Under the pieces are notes generated by a model that was not told where the DNA came from, ran no database searches, and saw only the letters and a list, made by a program, of their open reading frames with translations. Both the position numbers and the translations under genes were made by a program. Below, piece by piece: positions 1-5,093 of a DNA stretch of 5,093 nt. Position 1 is the first letter of the stretch, and the number at the start of each line of letters is the position of its first letter. This DNA comes from Arthrobacter sp. (GTDB lineage Bacteria; Actinomycetota; Actinomycetes; Actinomycetales; Micrococcaceae), in the NCBI GenBank assembly GCA_025464545.1, contig JAODMA010000356.1, positions 1 to 5,093 on the forward strand, written 5' to 3'.

Positions 1-1
1 C

Positions 2-1966
2 AGCCATCTCACTTCTGGTGAGCTGACCCCCGGCTCCGATATCACCATCACCGTTGACCAGATCCTCATCGAGGACGCCACCGGGACCATGACGGCCATG
101 CAGTTCGAGATGCTCGGTGTGGACTCCGTCGCGGTGCCGCTGGCAGTCATGTATGTGGACCACAACGTCCTGCAGATCGACGACAAGAACATGCAGGACC
201 ACCACTACCTCCGCACCTTCTCCGCCCGCTATGGGCTGCGCTATTCCCCCGCCGGGCACGGCATTTCGCACTACATCCACCTGGAACACTTCTCCCGGCC
301 CGGTGGTGTCCTGGTGGGTGCAGATTCGCACACCTCCACGGCCGGGGCCCTCGGCATGTTTGCCTTGGGTGCCGGTGGGCTGGAGGTGGCTGTGGCCATG
401 GCGGGCTACGGGTTCGACTTCGTGTGCCCCGCCGTCGTCGGCGTGGAACTGACGGGCACGCTAGGGCCCAATGCCGAAGCGAAGGACGTGGTGCTGGAAC
501 TGCTGCGGCGCCACGGCGTGCGCGGCGGCCGCGGGAAGGTCTTCGAGTTCTACGGCGAGGGGGTGGCTTTCCTGTCCGTCTCGGCGCGCGCGACCATCTG
601 CAACATGATCATCGAAACAGGTGCCGCCACCGCCGTCTTCCCCTCCGATGACCAGACCCGCGCGTGGCTCCGTGCCCAGCGCCGGGAGGATCAGTTTGTT
701 CCCCTGGTGGCCGACGCCGGCGCCACGTACGACGACGACGAGCAGGTTGATCTCTCACGCCTCGTTCCGCTCGTGGCGCTGCCGCACTCGCCAGGCAACG
801 TTCGTCCCGTGTCCGAACTGCCGCGCACCGAGGTGGTCCAGGTCTGCGTCGGTTCCTCTGTGAACAGTTCCTACGAGGACCTGGCCACTGTGGCGGCCAT
901 CCTCAAGGGACACACCGTCCATCCGTCTGTCCAGCTCACGGTGACGCCGGGATCACGGCAGATCCTGCAGACGATCATCGCCTCCGGTGTCTATGAGGAC
1001 CTCATGGGGGCCGGGGCGCGGATGCTCGAGCCGGTATGCGGCCCCTGCGTGGGCATAGGGCAGGCACCCACGGAGGGTGCGCCGTCGTTGCGCACGTTCA
1101 ACCGCAACTTCCCGGGCCGCAGCGGTACAGCCGAGGACTCCGTATACCTGTGTTCGCCGTCGACCGCTGCTGCCAGCGCGCTGGAAGGCGCGATCGTCGA
1201 TGCCTCCACCGTCAGCCGCGGCGACCTCCGCCCTGCCACTCCCCCGCATCCGGAAGTCCACGACCTGCACATCGCCGGTGTCCTGCCCCTTGAAACCCGT
1301 CGCAACATCGAGATCGAGCGGGGCAGCAACCTCGTCCCGCCGCCGCAGCCCACCCCGCTGCCGGCTGACCTGGACGCCCGGGTGCTGATAGCCGTCGGTG
1401 ATGACATCTCCACCGGTGACATGGCTCCCGACGGCGCCATCGCCATGTCCGTATGGTCCAACATCGCCGTCTGCGCGCGTTTCATGTTTCGCCGCCTGGA
1501 CCCTGATTTTCACGATCGCGCCCTCGAATGGGGCGGCGGGATCATTGTGGGCGGGGAAAACTACGGGCAGGGTTCGTCGCGGGAACATGCCGCCCTGATC
1601 CCGCTGTACCTGGGGGTCCGTGTGGTCGCTGCCCGCAGCTACGCCCGGATCCACCGCCGCAACCTCATCGCCGCCGGGATTGTGCCGCTGATCCTCCCCT
1701 CCGACGCGCAAAGCTCAACCGGGCAGCGGTGGGTCATCGAAGGGCTTGCTGACGCTCTGGCCAAGGGTCGCCGCTCCGTCGCCGCCCGTGTGGACGGGGG
1801 CACTGAGCTGACGCTCGGGCTCGACTTCTCCCCGGCCGAACGTGCCGTCCTCACTTCCGGCGGCCTGCTGGCCCAGGTGCGGACCGGCGGGCGCTCCATG
1901 TTGGCCAGCGACGCCGTTGTACAGGACGACGCGGCAGGCGTTTCGCAGAGCCGATCCGCACGATGA
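2..1966 (+). CDS. Divergent fused aconitase-family hydratase, 5' end outside window
   Basis: Fused hydro-lyase with a LeuC-like catalytic part (to about base 1240) and a LeuD-like swivel domain (about 1380-1720), the layout of the Aquifex-type aconitate hydratase family (~640-660 residues). The frame is open to the left edge, and bases 20-88 encode the family N-terminus (GELTPGSDI, EDATGTM). The ATG at 89 is therefore internal, and only about ten or fewer residues should be missing. Visible motifs are VDHN, HGISHYIHLE, DSHT (323-334), the cluster pair CGPC (1037-1048), NRNFPGRSGT and YGQGSSREHAAL. Family members reversibly dehydrate and rehydrate hydroxy-di/tricarboxylates using a [4Fe-4S] cluster. 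Oddities: the first cluster Cys of the SCTN motif is Ser (GSSVNSSY, codon 857-859); the swivel TTDH motif is STGD; and the usual Arg before SN is Trp (1454-1456). The reading frame is otherwise intact. Family is certain; substrate and even catalytic activity are open. Overlaps the transporter by 4 nt. Confidence 0.93.
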   Translation, partial: SHLTSGELTPGSDITITVDQILIEDATGTMTAMQFEMLGVDSVAVPLAVMYVDHNVLQIDDKNMQDHHYLRTFSARYGLRYSPAGHGISHYIHLEHFSRPGGVLVGADSHTSTAGALGMFALGAGGLEVAVAMAGYGFDFVCPAVVGVELTGTLGPNAEAKDVVLELLRRHGVRGGRGKVFEFYGEGVAFLSVSARATICNMIIETGAATAVFPSDDQTRAWLRAQRREDQFVPLVADAGATYDDDEQVDLSRLVPLVALPHSPGNVRPVSELPRTEVVQVCVGSSVNSSYEDLATVAAILKGHTVHPSVQLTVTPGSRQILQTIIASGVYEDLMGAGARMLEPVCGPCVGIGQAPTEGAPSLRTFNRNFPGRSGTAEDSVYLCSPSTAAASALEGAIVDASTVSRGDLRPATPPHPEVHDLHIAGVLPLETRRNIEIERGSNLVPPPQPTPLPADLDARVLIAVGDDISTGDMAPDGAIAMSVWSNIAVCARFMFRRLDPDFHDRALEWGGGIIVGGENYGQGSSREHAALIPLYLGVRVVAARSYARIHRRNLIAAGIVPLILPSDAQSSTGQRWVIEGLADALAKGRRSVAARVDGGTELTLGLDFSPAERAVLTSGGLLAQVRTGGRSMLASDAVVQDDAAGVSQSRSAR

Positions 1967-3171
1967 GGCCGGCAGCCGTCGGACCCGTTCGAACACCAGC
2001 GCGTCGACCGGGACAGCGCGCCACGGCCATCGCGGCGCTGACATCGGTGGTGGCGGTGCTGCCAGTCTTCCTTGTCGGCGGGCTGGCTGTTCAGCTCGAG
2101 CAGGACCTGGGCATGACGGCGTCAGCGCTCGGAGTGGCGGTGGCCACTTTCTGGGCTGTGTCAGCACTGCTGTCTGCCCCGGCCGGGTATGTGGCCAGCG
2201 GACTGGGGCTCCGCCGCGGGGTGCCGCTCGCCGTCGGGCTGGGCTTTGTTGCGCTGGCTGGCATCGCTTTTGTCACGCCGCACTGGGCGTGGCTGATGGT
2301 CTGGCTCAGTTTCGCCGGTGCCGCGAACGCCCTGATCCACCCGCTGTCCAACGGCCTGATCGTGGATCAGGTGGCGGTCCGCAACCGCGCCTTCTCGTTT
2401 GGCCTCAAGCAGGCCGCCATTCCGACGGCGACACTCACCGCCGGCCTGTCGGTCCCGGTCTTCGCCCTTACCGTGGGGTGGAACTGGACCTTTGCGCTTG
2501 CAGCACTGCTGGCGGCCGCCCTGATCCCGGCGCTCCTCCGCACACTCCCGGGCGCTGCCCTCCGTCGGCGCTCCGGTAAGGCTGTCAGGGAGCCGCTCCC
2601 CCGGAGGCTGAAACCATTCCTTTTTGCTACCGCGGTGGCCAGCGCCCTGGGAGCCGGGCAGGCCAATGTCGTGGGTGCTTTCACTGTCACCATGGCTGTG
2701 CAGGCAGGATTCGGTGCCGCCGGTGCGGGCCTATTGCTGGGCGCCGCCAGTGTGGCCGGGATTCTGGCCCGTCCGCTGGTGGGTATTGCCGCGGACCGGG
2801 GGATCGGCGGCTCGATGGCCACCGTGGCTCTGATGATGGGGGCCGGGAGCCTGGGGCTGCTCGGCATGGCGTCCGGTTTCCCGATCGCCTATGCAGCCGG
2901 AGCCGTCGTCGCGTTCGGTCTGGGCTGGGGCTGGAACGGCCTGGCCCATTACGTGGTCTCACGCACGGCGCATCCGTTCACCATCCAGGCCACAGGGATC
3001 ACCCAGAGCGGAACCTACATCGGCGGAACGCTGGGGCCGTTGCTGTTCGGGATCGTTTTCTCCCAGTTCAGTCCGGCCGTTGGATGGACGCTGGCAGCGG
3101 TGGTCGCAGCAGCCGGGGCGGCAGCCTCGCTGGTCGCGTTCCGTTTGGAGAAGCGTTTGCGCGCCAGCTAG
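1963..3171 (+). CDS. Major facilitator superfamily transporter, 12 TM
   Basis: A 402-residue inner-membrane secondary transporter of typical MFS length. A basic N-terminus (about 1-20) is followed by six hydrophobic helices (roughly 21-45, 53-75, 85-103, 107-133, 148-170, 173-193). A basic cytoplasmic loop follows (about 200-217, rich in Arg/Lys), then six more helices (roughly 218-245, 252-275, 284-303, 306-330, 345-368, 372-394). A motif-A-like loop between TM2 and TM3 reads GYVASGLGLRRG; the equivalent in the second half reads LVGIAADRG. The start codon lies in an ATGA overlap with the hydratase stop. No strong Shine-Dalgarno is visible before it, so translational coupling is likely and both genes should share one mRNA. 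The substrate cannot be read from sequence; a di- or tricarboxylate is inferred only from the hydratase and dehydrogenase neighbours. The stop is 4 nt from the stop of the convergent dehydrogenase pseudogene. Confidence 0.93.
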   Translation: MRPAAVGPVRTPARRPGQRATAIAALTSVVAVLPVFLVGGLAVQLEQDLGMTASALGVAVATFWAVSALLSAPAGYVASGLGLRRGVPLAVGLGFVALAGIAFVTPHWAWLMVWLSFAGAANALIHPLSNGLIVDQVAVRNRAFSFGLKQAAIPTATLTAGLSVPVFALTVGWNWTFALAALLAAALIPALLRTLPGAALRRRSGKAVREPLPRRLKPFLFATAVASALGAGQANVVGAFTVTMAVQAGFGAAGAGLLLGAASVAGILARPLVGIAADRGIGGSMATVALMMGAGSLGLLGMASGFPIAYAAGAVVAFGLGWGWNGLAHYVVSRTAHPFTIQATGITQSGTYIGGTLGPLLFGIVFSQFSPAVGWTLAAVVAAAGAAASLVAFRLEKRLRAS

Positions 3172-3175
3172 CTGC

Positions 3176-4221
3176 TTAGGACAGGCGTGACAGCACGGCG
3201 GCGGCGAACTCCGCGGTGGAGGCGGTGCCCTTCAGGTCCGGCGTCGCGGTGCCGTCCGCGAGCGTGCCCTCAAAGGCCAAGGTCAGGGACCGGGCGGCCT
3301 CCGCCTCACCGAGATGGTCCAGCATCATTGCCGCGGCCCACAGAGCACCGACCGGGTTGGCGATACCCATGCCCGCAATATCCGGGGCAGAGCCGTGCAC
3401 GGGTTCGAACATCGACGGGTGCCGCCGCTCCGGGTTGAGGTTGGCGCTGGGGGCAATGCCGATGGACCCGGCAATACCAGCTACCAGGTCCGAGAGAATG
3501 TCCCCGAACAGGTTCGACGCAACGATAGTCCGGATACTCGTCGGCTTCATCACCAACCGTGCCGCCAGCGCGTCAATGAGCACCTTTTCGACGACGACGC
3601 CGGGGAACGCCTTGACCGTATCCTCCACCACCTCATCCCAAAATGGCATGGTGTGGATGATGCCGTTGGACTTTGTTGCGGAGACCAGCCGTCCGCCGCG
3701 TTCGGTGGCGACGTTGGCGGCATAGCGCGCGGCCCGGGCGACGCCGCGCCTGGTGAAGACGCTCTCCTGAACCGCGAACTCGCCGTCGGTTCCGGTGCCG
3801 AACCTTCCTCCGATCTGGGAGTACTCGCCTTCGACGTTCTCCCGCACCACCACGATGTCCAGGTCGTCAATGCCGGACATGGCACCGACGACGCCGGGCA
3901 GCAACCGCATGGGCCGGAGGTTGATGTACTGGTCGAACTCCCGGCGAATGGGGATGAGGAGTCCCCAGAGGGCACGTCGGGTGTCCCGACGGCTCCGAGG
4001 TAGATACCGTCACCGCTGCTGAGCTGCTCAATGCCGTCGACGGGCATCATGCGGCCCGCCTTGCGGTAGAGGTGGCTGTTCCAGTCGTGGACCCGCCACT
4101 TGACATCGAAGCCGTAGATTCCGACGACGGCGTCGACGCACTACATCGCGACCTCGGTGACATCGACGTCAATGCCGTCGCCGGGAATCGAATCGATGAC
4201 GAAACTGCGGCTTATGTGCAT
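3176..4221 (-). pseudogene. Broken tartrate/D-malate dehydrogenase-type beta-decarboxylating dehydrogenase
   Basis: Remnant of an NAD-dependent hydroxyacid dehydrogenase of the isocitrate/isopropylmalate dehydrogenase superfamily, closest in style to tartrate/D-malate dehydrogenases. The N-terminal part starts at ATG 4221-4219 and reads FVIDSIPGDGI; it meets an in-frame TAG at 4143-4141, then continues with FDVKWRVHDW, GRMMPVDGIEQL and YLGAVGTPDVP. Near 3973-3970 the frame changes and the protein resumes as LWGLLIPIRREFDQYINLRP. The intact C-terminal part carries VVRENVEGEYS, QESVFTRRGV, the Lys motif TKSNG, NLFGDILSD (metal binding) and EPVHGSAPDIAG (NAD binding). The family has a four-residue segment (DHIS-like) between VP and LWG. 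Restoring it plus the rest of the Pro codon needs 13 nt and gives exactly 353 codons, the family's length. GDGIG is also altered to GDGID. The ATG at 3910 leaves a 244-residue fragment lacking the N-terminal lobe, so independent function is unlikely. Confidence 0.9.
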
Positions 4222-4260
4222 CCAATCGTTCTAAGGTATTGGAAGAGCATATGCTGACGG

Positions 4261-4446
4261 TCAGGCGGGCGGCCTCAGCTGCGGCCAGTCGATTGCGAAC
4301 TCCCGGAAGTCCTGCAGTGGCTTCCCTGACAGGAATGCGAAGAACCGGCAAACCGGCCTGAGGAGGACTTCTCCCTGGATCAGCTGCTAGCGCCGGGCGC
4401 GGGCGCAGCATTCTACGAACGTGCAGTAGTCGTCGATACGGCGCCA
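4261..4446 (-). pseudogene. Degraded 3' end of an unidentified gene upstream of the dehydrogenase
   Basis: On the minus strand a reading frame ends with TGA at 4263-4261 and can be followed back to about 4446. It includes WRRIDDYCTFVECCARARR, then an in-frame TAG (4389-4387), then a stretch ending GKPLQDFREFAIDWPQLRPPA. By hand count about five in six third codon positions are G or C, as expected for a real gene here. The overlapping frame that is free of stops (from ATG 4447) has a poor third-position bias and is the shadow. A TAA lies just upstream in frame, so the frame is lost at about 4446. The TGA is 39 nt before the dehydrogenase ATG, as in an operon. I do not recognise the protein; it is a truncated C-terminal remnant, and its N-terminal part is absent from the window. 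Confidence 0.45.
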
Positions 4447-4481
4447 TGTTTATTTCACCTAGTGCGGGTGCCGGGCTACAC

Positions 4482-4515
4482 GTCCTAACGGGGTTCCCGG
4501 GAAACCTGATAGGAC
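4482..4515. repeat. 34-bp imperfect palindrome
   Basis: Two 17-bp arms meet with no spacer at 4498/4499. The outer ends are GTCCT and AGGAC; the inner arms are GGGTTCCC and GGGAAACC; the centre is the perfect 10-bp palindrome TTCCCGGGAA (4494-4503). Fourteen of 17 positions pair (mismatches A/A, G/T and G/A). With no loop it is more likely a dimeric protein-binding or recombination site than a transcription terminator. It lies about 35 bp inside the lower-GC region. Confidence 0.6.
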
Positions 4516-4540
4516 AGGAGCACTTCGGGTTGAGTGGCTT

Positions 4541-4565
4541 CGGTAGAAGTTTGAGGTTCCTACCG
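4541..4565. repeat. Short inverted repeat CGGTAG/CTACCG
   Basis: Perfect 6-bp arms, CGGTAG (4541-4546) and CTACCG (4560-4565), are separated by 13 nt. It lies between the 34-bp palindrome and the long hairpin. No function can be assigned. Confidence 0.3.
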
Positions 4566-4595
4566 CGTTCGCTTTGATGCTCCGTCGTGCGTGTA

Positions 4596-4635
4596 GGTTA
4601 GCGCTGCCGCGCGCCAGCGCGCTTCGGTGCTAACT
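4596..4635. repeat. Long GC-rich hairpin
   Basis: GTTAGC (4597-4602) pairs with GCTAAC (4629-4634). Inside, four more pairs (two of them G-T) follow, then a 2x2 internal loop, then five alternating G-C pairs closed by a 4-nt loop. No U-tract follows on either strand, so a classical intrinsic terminator is not supported. It could be a structured RNA element, a single-strand origin type hairpin or a protein site. A TTCG loop with GCGC/GTGC arms is an alternative fold of the 3' half. Confidence 0.55.
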
Positions 4636-4661
4636 CGGCGTCTGGTTAGGGCACAGCCAAG

Positions 4662-4695
4662 TCTGACGTCAGGCTGCATGGCAAAGACCGTCAGA
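4662..4695. repeat. Nested inverted repeats around TGACGTCA
   Basis: CTGACGTCAG (4663-4672) is a perfect 10-bp palindrome. TCTGACG (4662-4668) also pairs with CGTCAGA (4689-4695) across 20 nt, so the same half-site occurs three times. The arrangement resembles an operator with repeated half-sites, but no regulator can be named. Confidence 0.4.
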
Positions 4696-4751
4696 GTAGG
4701 GTCGGAAGGCACCTCTTGCATTCATGCCCCGCAGCAGAGTCTCAGATCCAA

Positions 4752-4952
4752 ACTGGACAGACGGCCGGCGGAGCAAAGAGCATGCCGGTGGTGTGTTTAG
4801 GGACAACAACGCCTGGGTAAAGGTAGCGCCTGCTGCCCACAACCGGGGACAATCCTGATGGGTTATCCACCGCTACTACTGCTGAGGGAGCTATCCCAAC
4901 GGCTCCCAATTTCCAGCCGTGGATAACTCGGATTGACCCCAGCTGTGGACAG
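4752..4952. other. Cluster of DnaA-box-like motifs, candidate replication origin
   Basis: Three 9-mers differ by one base from TTATCCACA or the actinobacterial form TTGTCCACA: TTATCCACC (4863-4871, plus), TTATCCACG (4918-4926, minus) and CTGTCCACA (4944-4952, minus). Three weaker relatives on the minus strand are CTGTCCAGT (4752-4760), TTGTCCCTA (4798-4806) and TTGTCCCCG (4844-4852). The last strong box lies in the palindrome AGCTGT-GG-ACAGCT (4941-4954). An AT-richer stretch follows (about 4985-5015), as in origins with a DNA-unwinding element. The set suggests DnaA binding, either for plasmid or chromosomal replication or for regulation of the next gene. Confidence 0.45.
4886..4907. repeat. 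Inverted repeat GGGAGC/GCTCCC between two DnaA-like boxes
   Basis: Perfect 6-bp arms GGGAGC (4886-4891) and GCTCCC (4902-4907) flank a 10-nt loop. The repeat sits between the boxes at 4863 and 4918, which face each other. It may be a minor element of the same control region. Confidence 0.3.
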
Positions 4953-4959
4953 CTCTTGG

Positions 4960-4973
4960 GGTGCATCTGCACC
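4960..4973. repeat. Palindrome GGTGCA-TC-TGCACC
   Basis: Perfect 6-bp arms (4960-4965 and 4968-4973) around a 2-bp centre are typical in size for a homodimeric repressor site. It lies 6 bp after the palindromic DnaA-like box and about 100 bp before the probable gene start at 5076. Confidence 0.35.
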
Positions 4974-5042
4974 GAGATGACAGGCACATTTTGTTGGACT
5001 CCTCCAAATTAGAGTAGCCAAGGCCTTACTAAAGTCTGCTGC

Positions 5043-5055
5043 AGGGAATATCCCT
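5043..5055. promoter_or_regulatory. Possible operator AGGGA-ATA-TCCCT in the leader of the last gene
   Basis: Perfect 5-bp arms flank a 3-bp centre, 8 nt upstream of the Shine-Dalgarno of the gene starting at 5076. Position and symmetry suit an operator for autoregulation, but no promoter could be placed with confidence, so this is inference. Confidence 0.3.
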
Positions 5056-5063
5056 CCAGACGT

Positions 5064-5068
5064 AAGGA
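5064..5068 (+). promoter_or_regulatory. Ribosome binding site AAGGA
   Basis: AAGGA is followed by a 7-nt spacer and then ATG at 5076. It is the clearest Shine-Dalgarno next to any start in the window and is the main reason for calling a gene there. Confidence 0.5.
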
Positions 5069-5075
5069 TCTATCA

Positions 5076-5093
5076 ATGACGATGCAGGAAAAC
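5076..5093 (+). CDS. Probable gene start, six codons visible
   Basis: ATG at 5076 opens a frame reading MTMQEN up to the window edge. It is supported by the AAGGA ribosome binding site at 5064-5068 and by the regulatory-looking region upstream. A second in-frame ATG at 5082 is less well spaced. The product cannot be identified from six residues. If the upstream DnaA-like boxes mark an origin, a replication initiator or partition protein would be a natural candidate, but nothing in the coding sequence shows it. Confidence 0.45.

Larger units (their letters stand above)
4447..5075. other. Lower-GC non-coding region rich in inverted repeats
   Basis: A gap of 629 bases without a convincing gene. 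All frames are broken by stops or have codon use unlike the neighbours. GC in sampled lines is about 45-60%, against 68-77% in sampled lines of the genes to the left. It contains a 34-bp imperfect palindrome, a long GC-rich hairpin, several short perfect inverted repeats and a group of DnaA-box-like motifs, each listed separately. The content suits a replicon control or mobile-element region rather than an ordinary intergenic spacer; that reading is inference. No tRNA or rRNA gene, transposase fragment or CRISPR repeat was seen. Confidence 0.6.

Noticed and set aside
89..91. ATG at 89 as the true start of the hydratase
   Set aside because: The frame is open to base 2 and encodes conserved family N-terminal residues (GELTPG, EDATGTM), so the start lies outside the window.
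953..1711. Long minus-strand open frame of 252 codons opposite the hydratase
   Set aside because: It is antisense to a strongly conserved enzyme, has no recognisable domains, and such open shadows are common in high-GC coding DNA.
3165..3174. CAGCTAGCTG palindrome between the convergent genes as a shared terminator
   Set aside because: It allows only a 3-bp stem with a 4-nt loop and has no T-tract on either side, so it cannot be an intrinsic terminator.
3176..3910. A separate intact 244-residue dehydrogenase starting at ATG 3910
   Set aside because: The family motif LWGLLIPIRREFDQYINLRP lies directly upstream in the same frame, and the N-terminal lobe follows in another frame. The ATG is an internal Met of a broken gene.
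3216..4003. Plus-strand open frames opposite the dehydrogenase
   Set aside because: They lack family features and their codon bias is the mirror of the minus-strand gene.
4141..4389. Two in-frame TAG codons in adjacent minus-strand genes as possible amber recoding, for example pyrrolysine
   Set aside because: The dehydrogenase also has a frameshift and a damaged GDGIG motif, the upstream gene is truncated, and TAG is used as the normal stop of the transporter gene. Decay explains all of this.
4482..4515. GGTTCCC/GGGAAACC as a tRNA T-arm or a terminator
   Set aside because: There is no tRNA cloverleaf or GTTC-type T-loop, no spacer for a hairpin loop and no T-run.
4742..4987. Minus-strand open frame of 81 codons over the DnaA-like boxes
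   Set aside because: It has no recognisable domain and no clear ribosome binding site, its composition is unlike the other genes, and it is better explained as control-region DNA.
4844..5093. The chromosomal oriC with dnaA starting at 5076
   Set aside because: Actinobacterial oriC usually carries many DnaA boxes between dnaA and dnaN, and only three good ones are seen. The visible six residues do not identify DnaA, and the neighbours are accessory catabolic genes.

Overview
The window looks like DNA from a high-GC Gram-positive bacterium, probably a Micrococcaceae/Arthrobacter-like actinobacterium. Evidence is the strong G/C bias at third codon positions, the actinobacterial flavour of the proteins and the overall codon use. 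This is inference from composition and protein style; no database search was possible. The first ~4.45 kb is high GC (sampled lines about 68-77%). The last ~630 bases are clearly lower (sampled lines about 45-60%), non-coding and rich in inverted repeats.

Layout. (1) Bases 2-1966, plus strand: 3' part of a fused aconitase-family hydro-lyase (LeuC-like plus LeuD-like domains, Aquifex-type putative aconitate hydratase family). The start lies outside the window. The fold is complete, but several normally invariant active-site positions are changed, including one of the three Cys ligands of the [4Fe-4S] cluster. (2) Bases 1963-3171, plus: a 12-TM major facilitator superfamily transporter, translationally coupled to gene 1 by an ATGA overlap. 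(3) Bases 3176-4221, minus, convergent with a 4-nt gap: a broken tartrate/D-malate dehydrogenase-type beta-decarboxylating dehydrogenase, with an in-frame TAG and a frameshift that fits a 13-nt deletion. (4) Bases 4261-4446, minus: the degraded 3' end of an unrecognised gene that sat 39 nt upstream of the dehydrogenase in the same direction, also with a TAG inside. (5) Bases 4447-5075: no gene; a lower-GC region with a 34-bp imperfect palindrome, a long GC-rich hairpin, several smaller inverted repeats and a cluster of DnaA-box-like motifs next to an AT-richer stretch. (6) Base 5076 onward: probable start of another plus-strand gene, of which only six codons are visible.

How the parts fit. 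An aconitase-like isomerase paired with a beta-decarboxylating hydroxyacid dehydrogenase is the same logic as aconitase/isocitrate dehydrogenase or LeuCD/LeuB. With a coupled transporter, the locus reads as an uptake and catabolic module for a hydroxylated di- or tricarboxylate. The dehydrogenase half is now dead, so the pathway is decayed here or the step is supplied elsewhere. The right edge looks like a junction between this catabolic DNA and a replicon backbone or mobile element: a truncated gene, a composition shift, palindromes, DnaA boxes and a new gene start. The most unusual intact item is the aconitase homologue that has lost canonical cluster and substrate-binding residues yet keeps a full reading frame.
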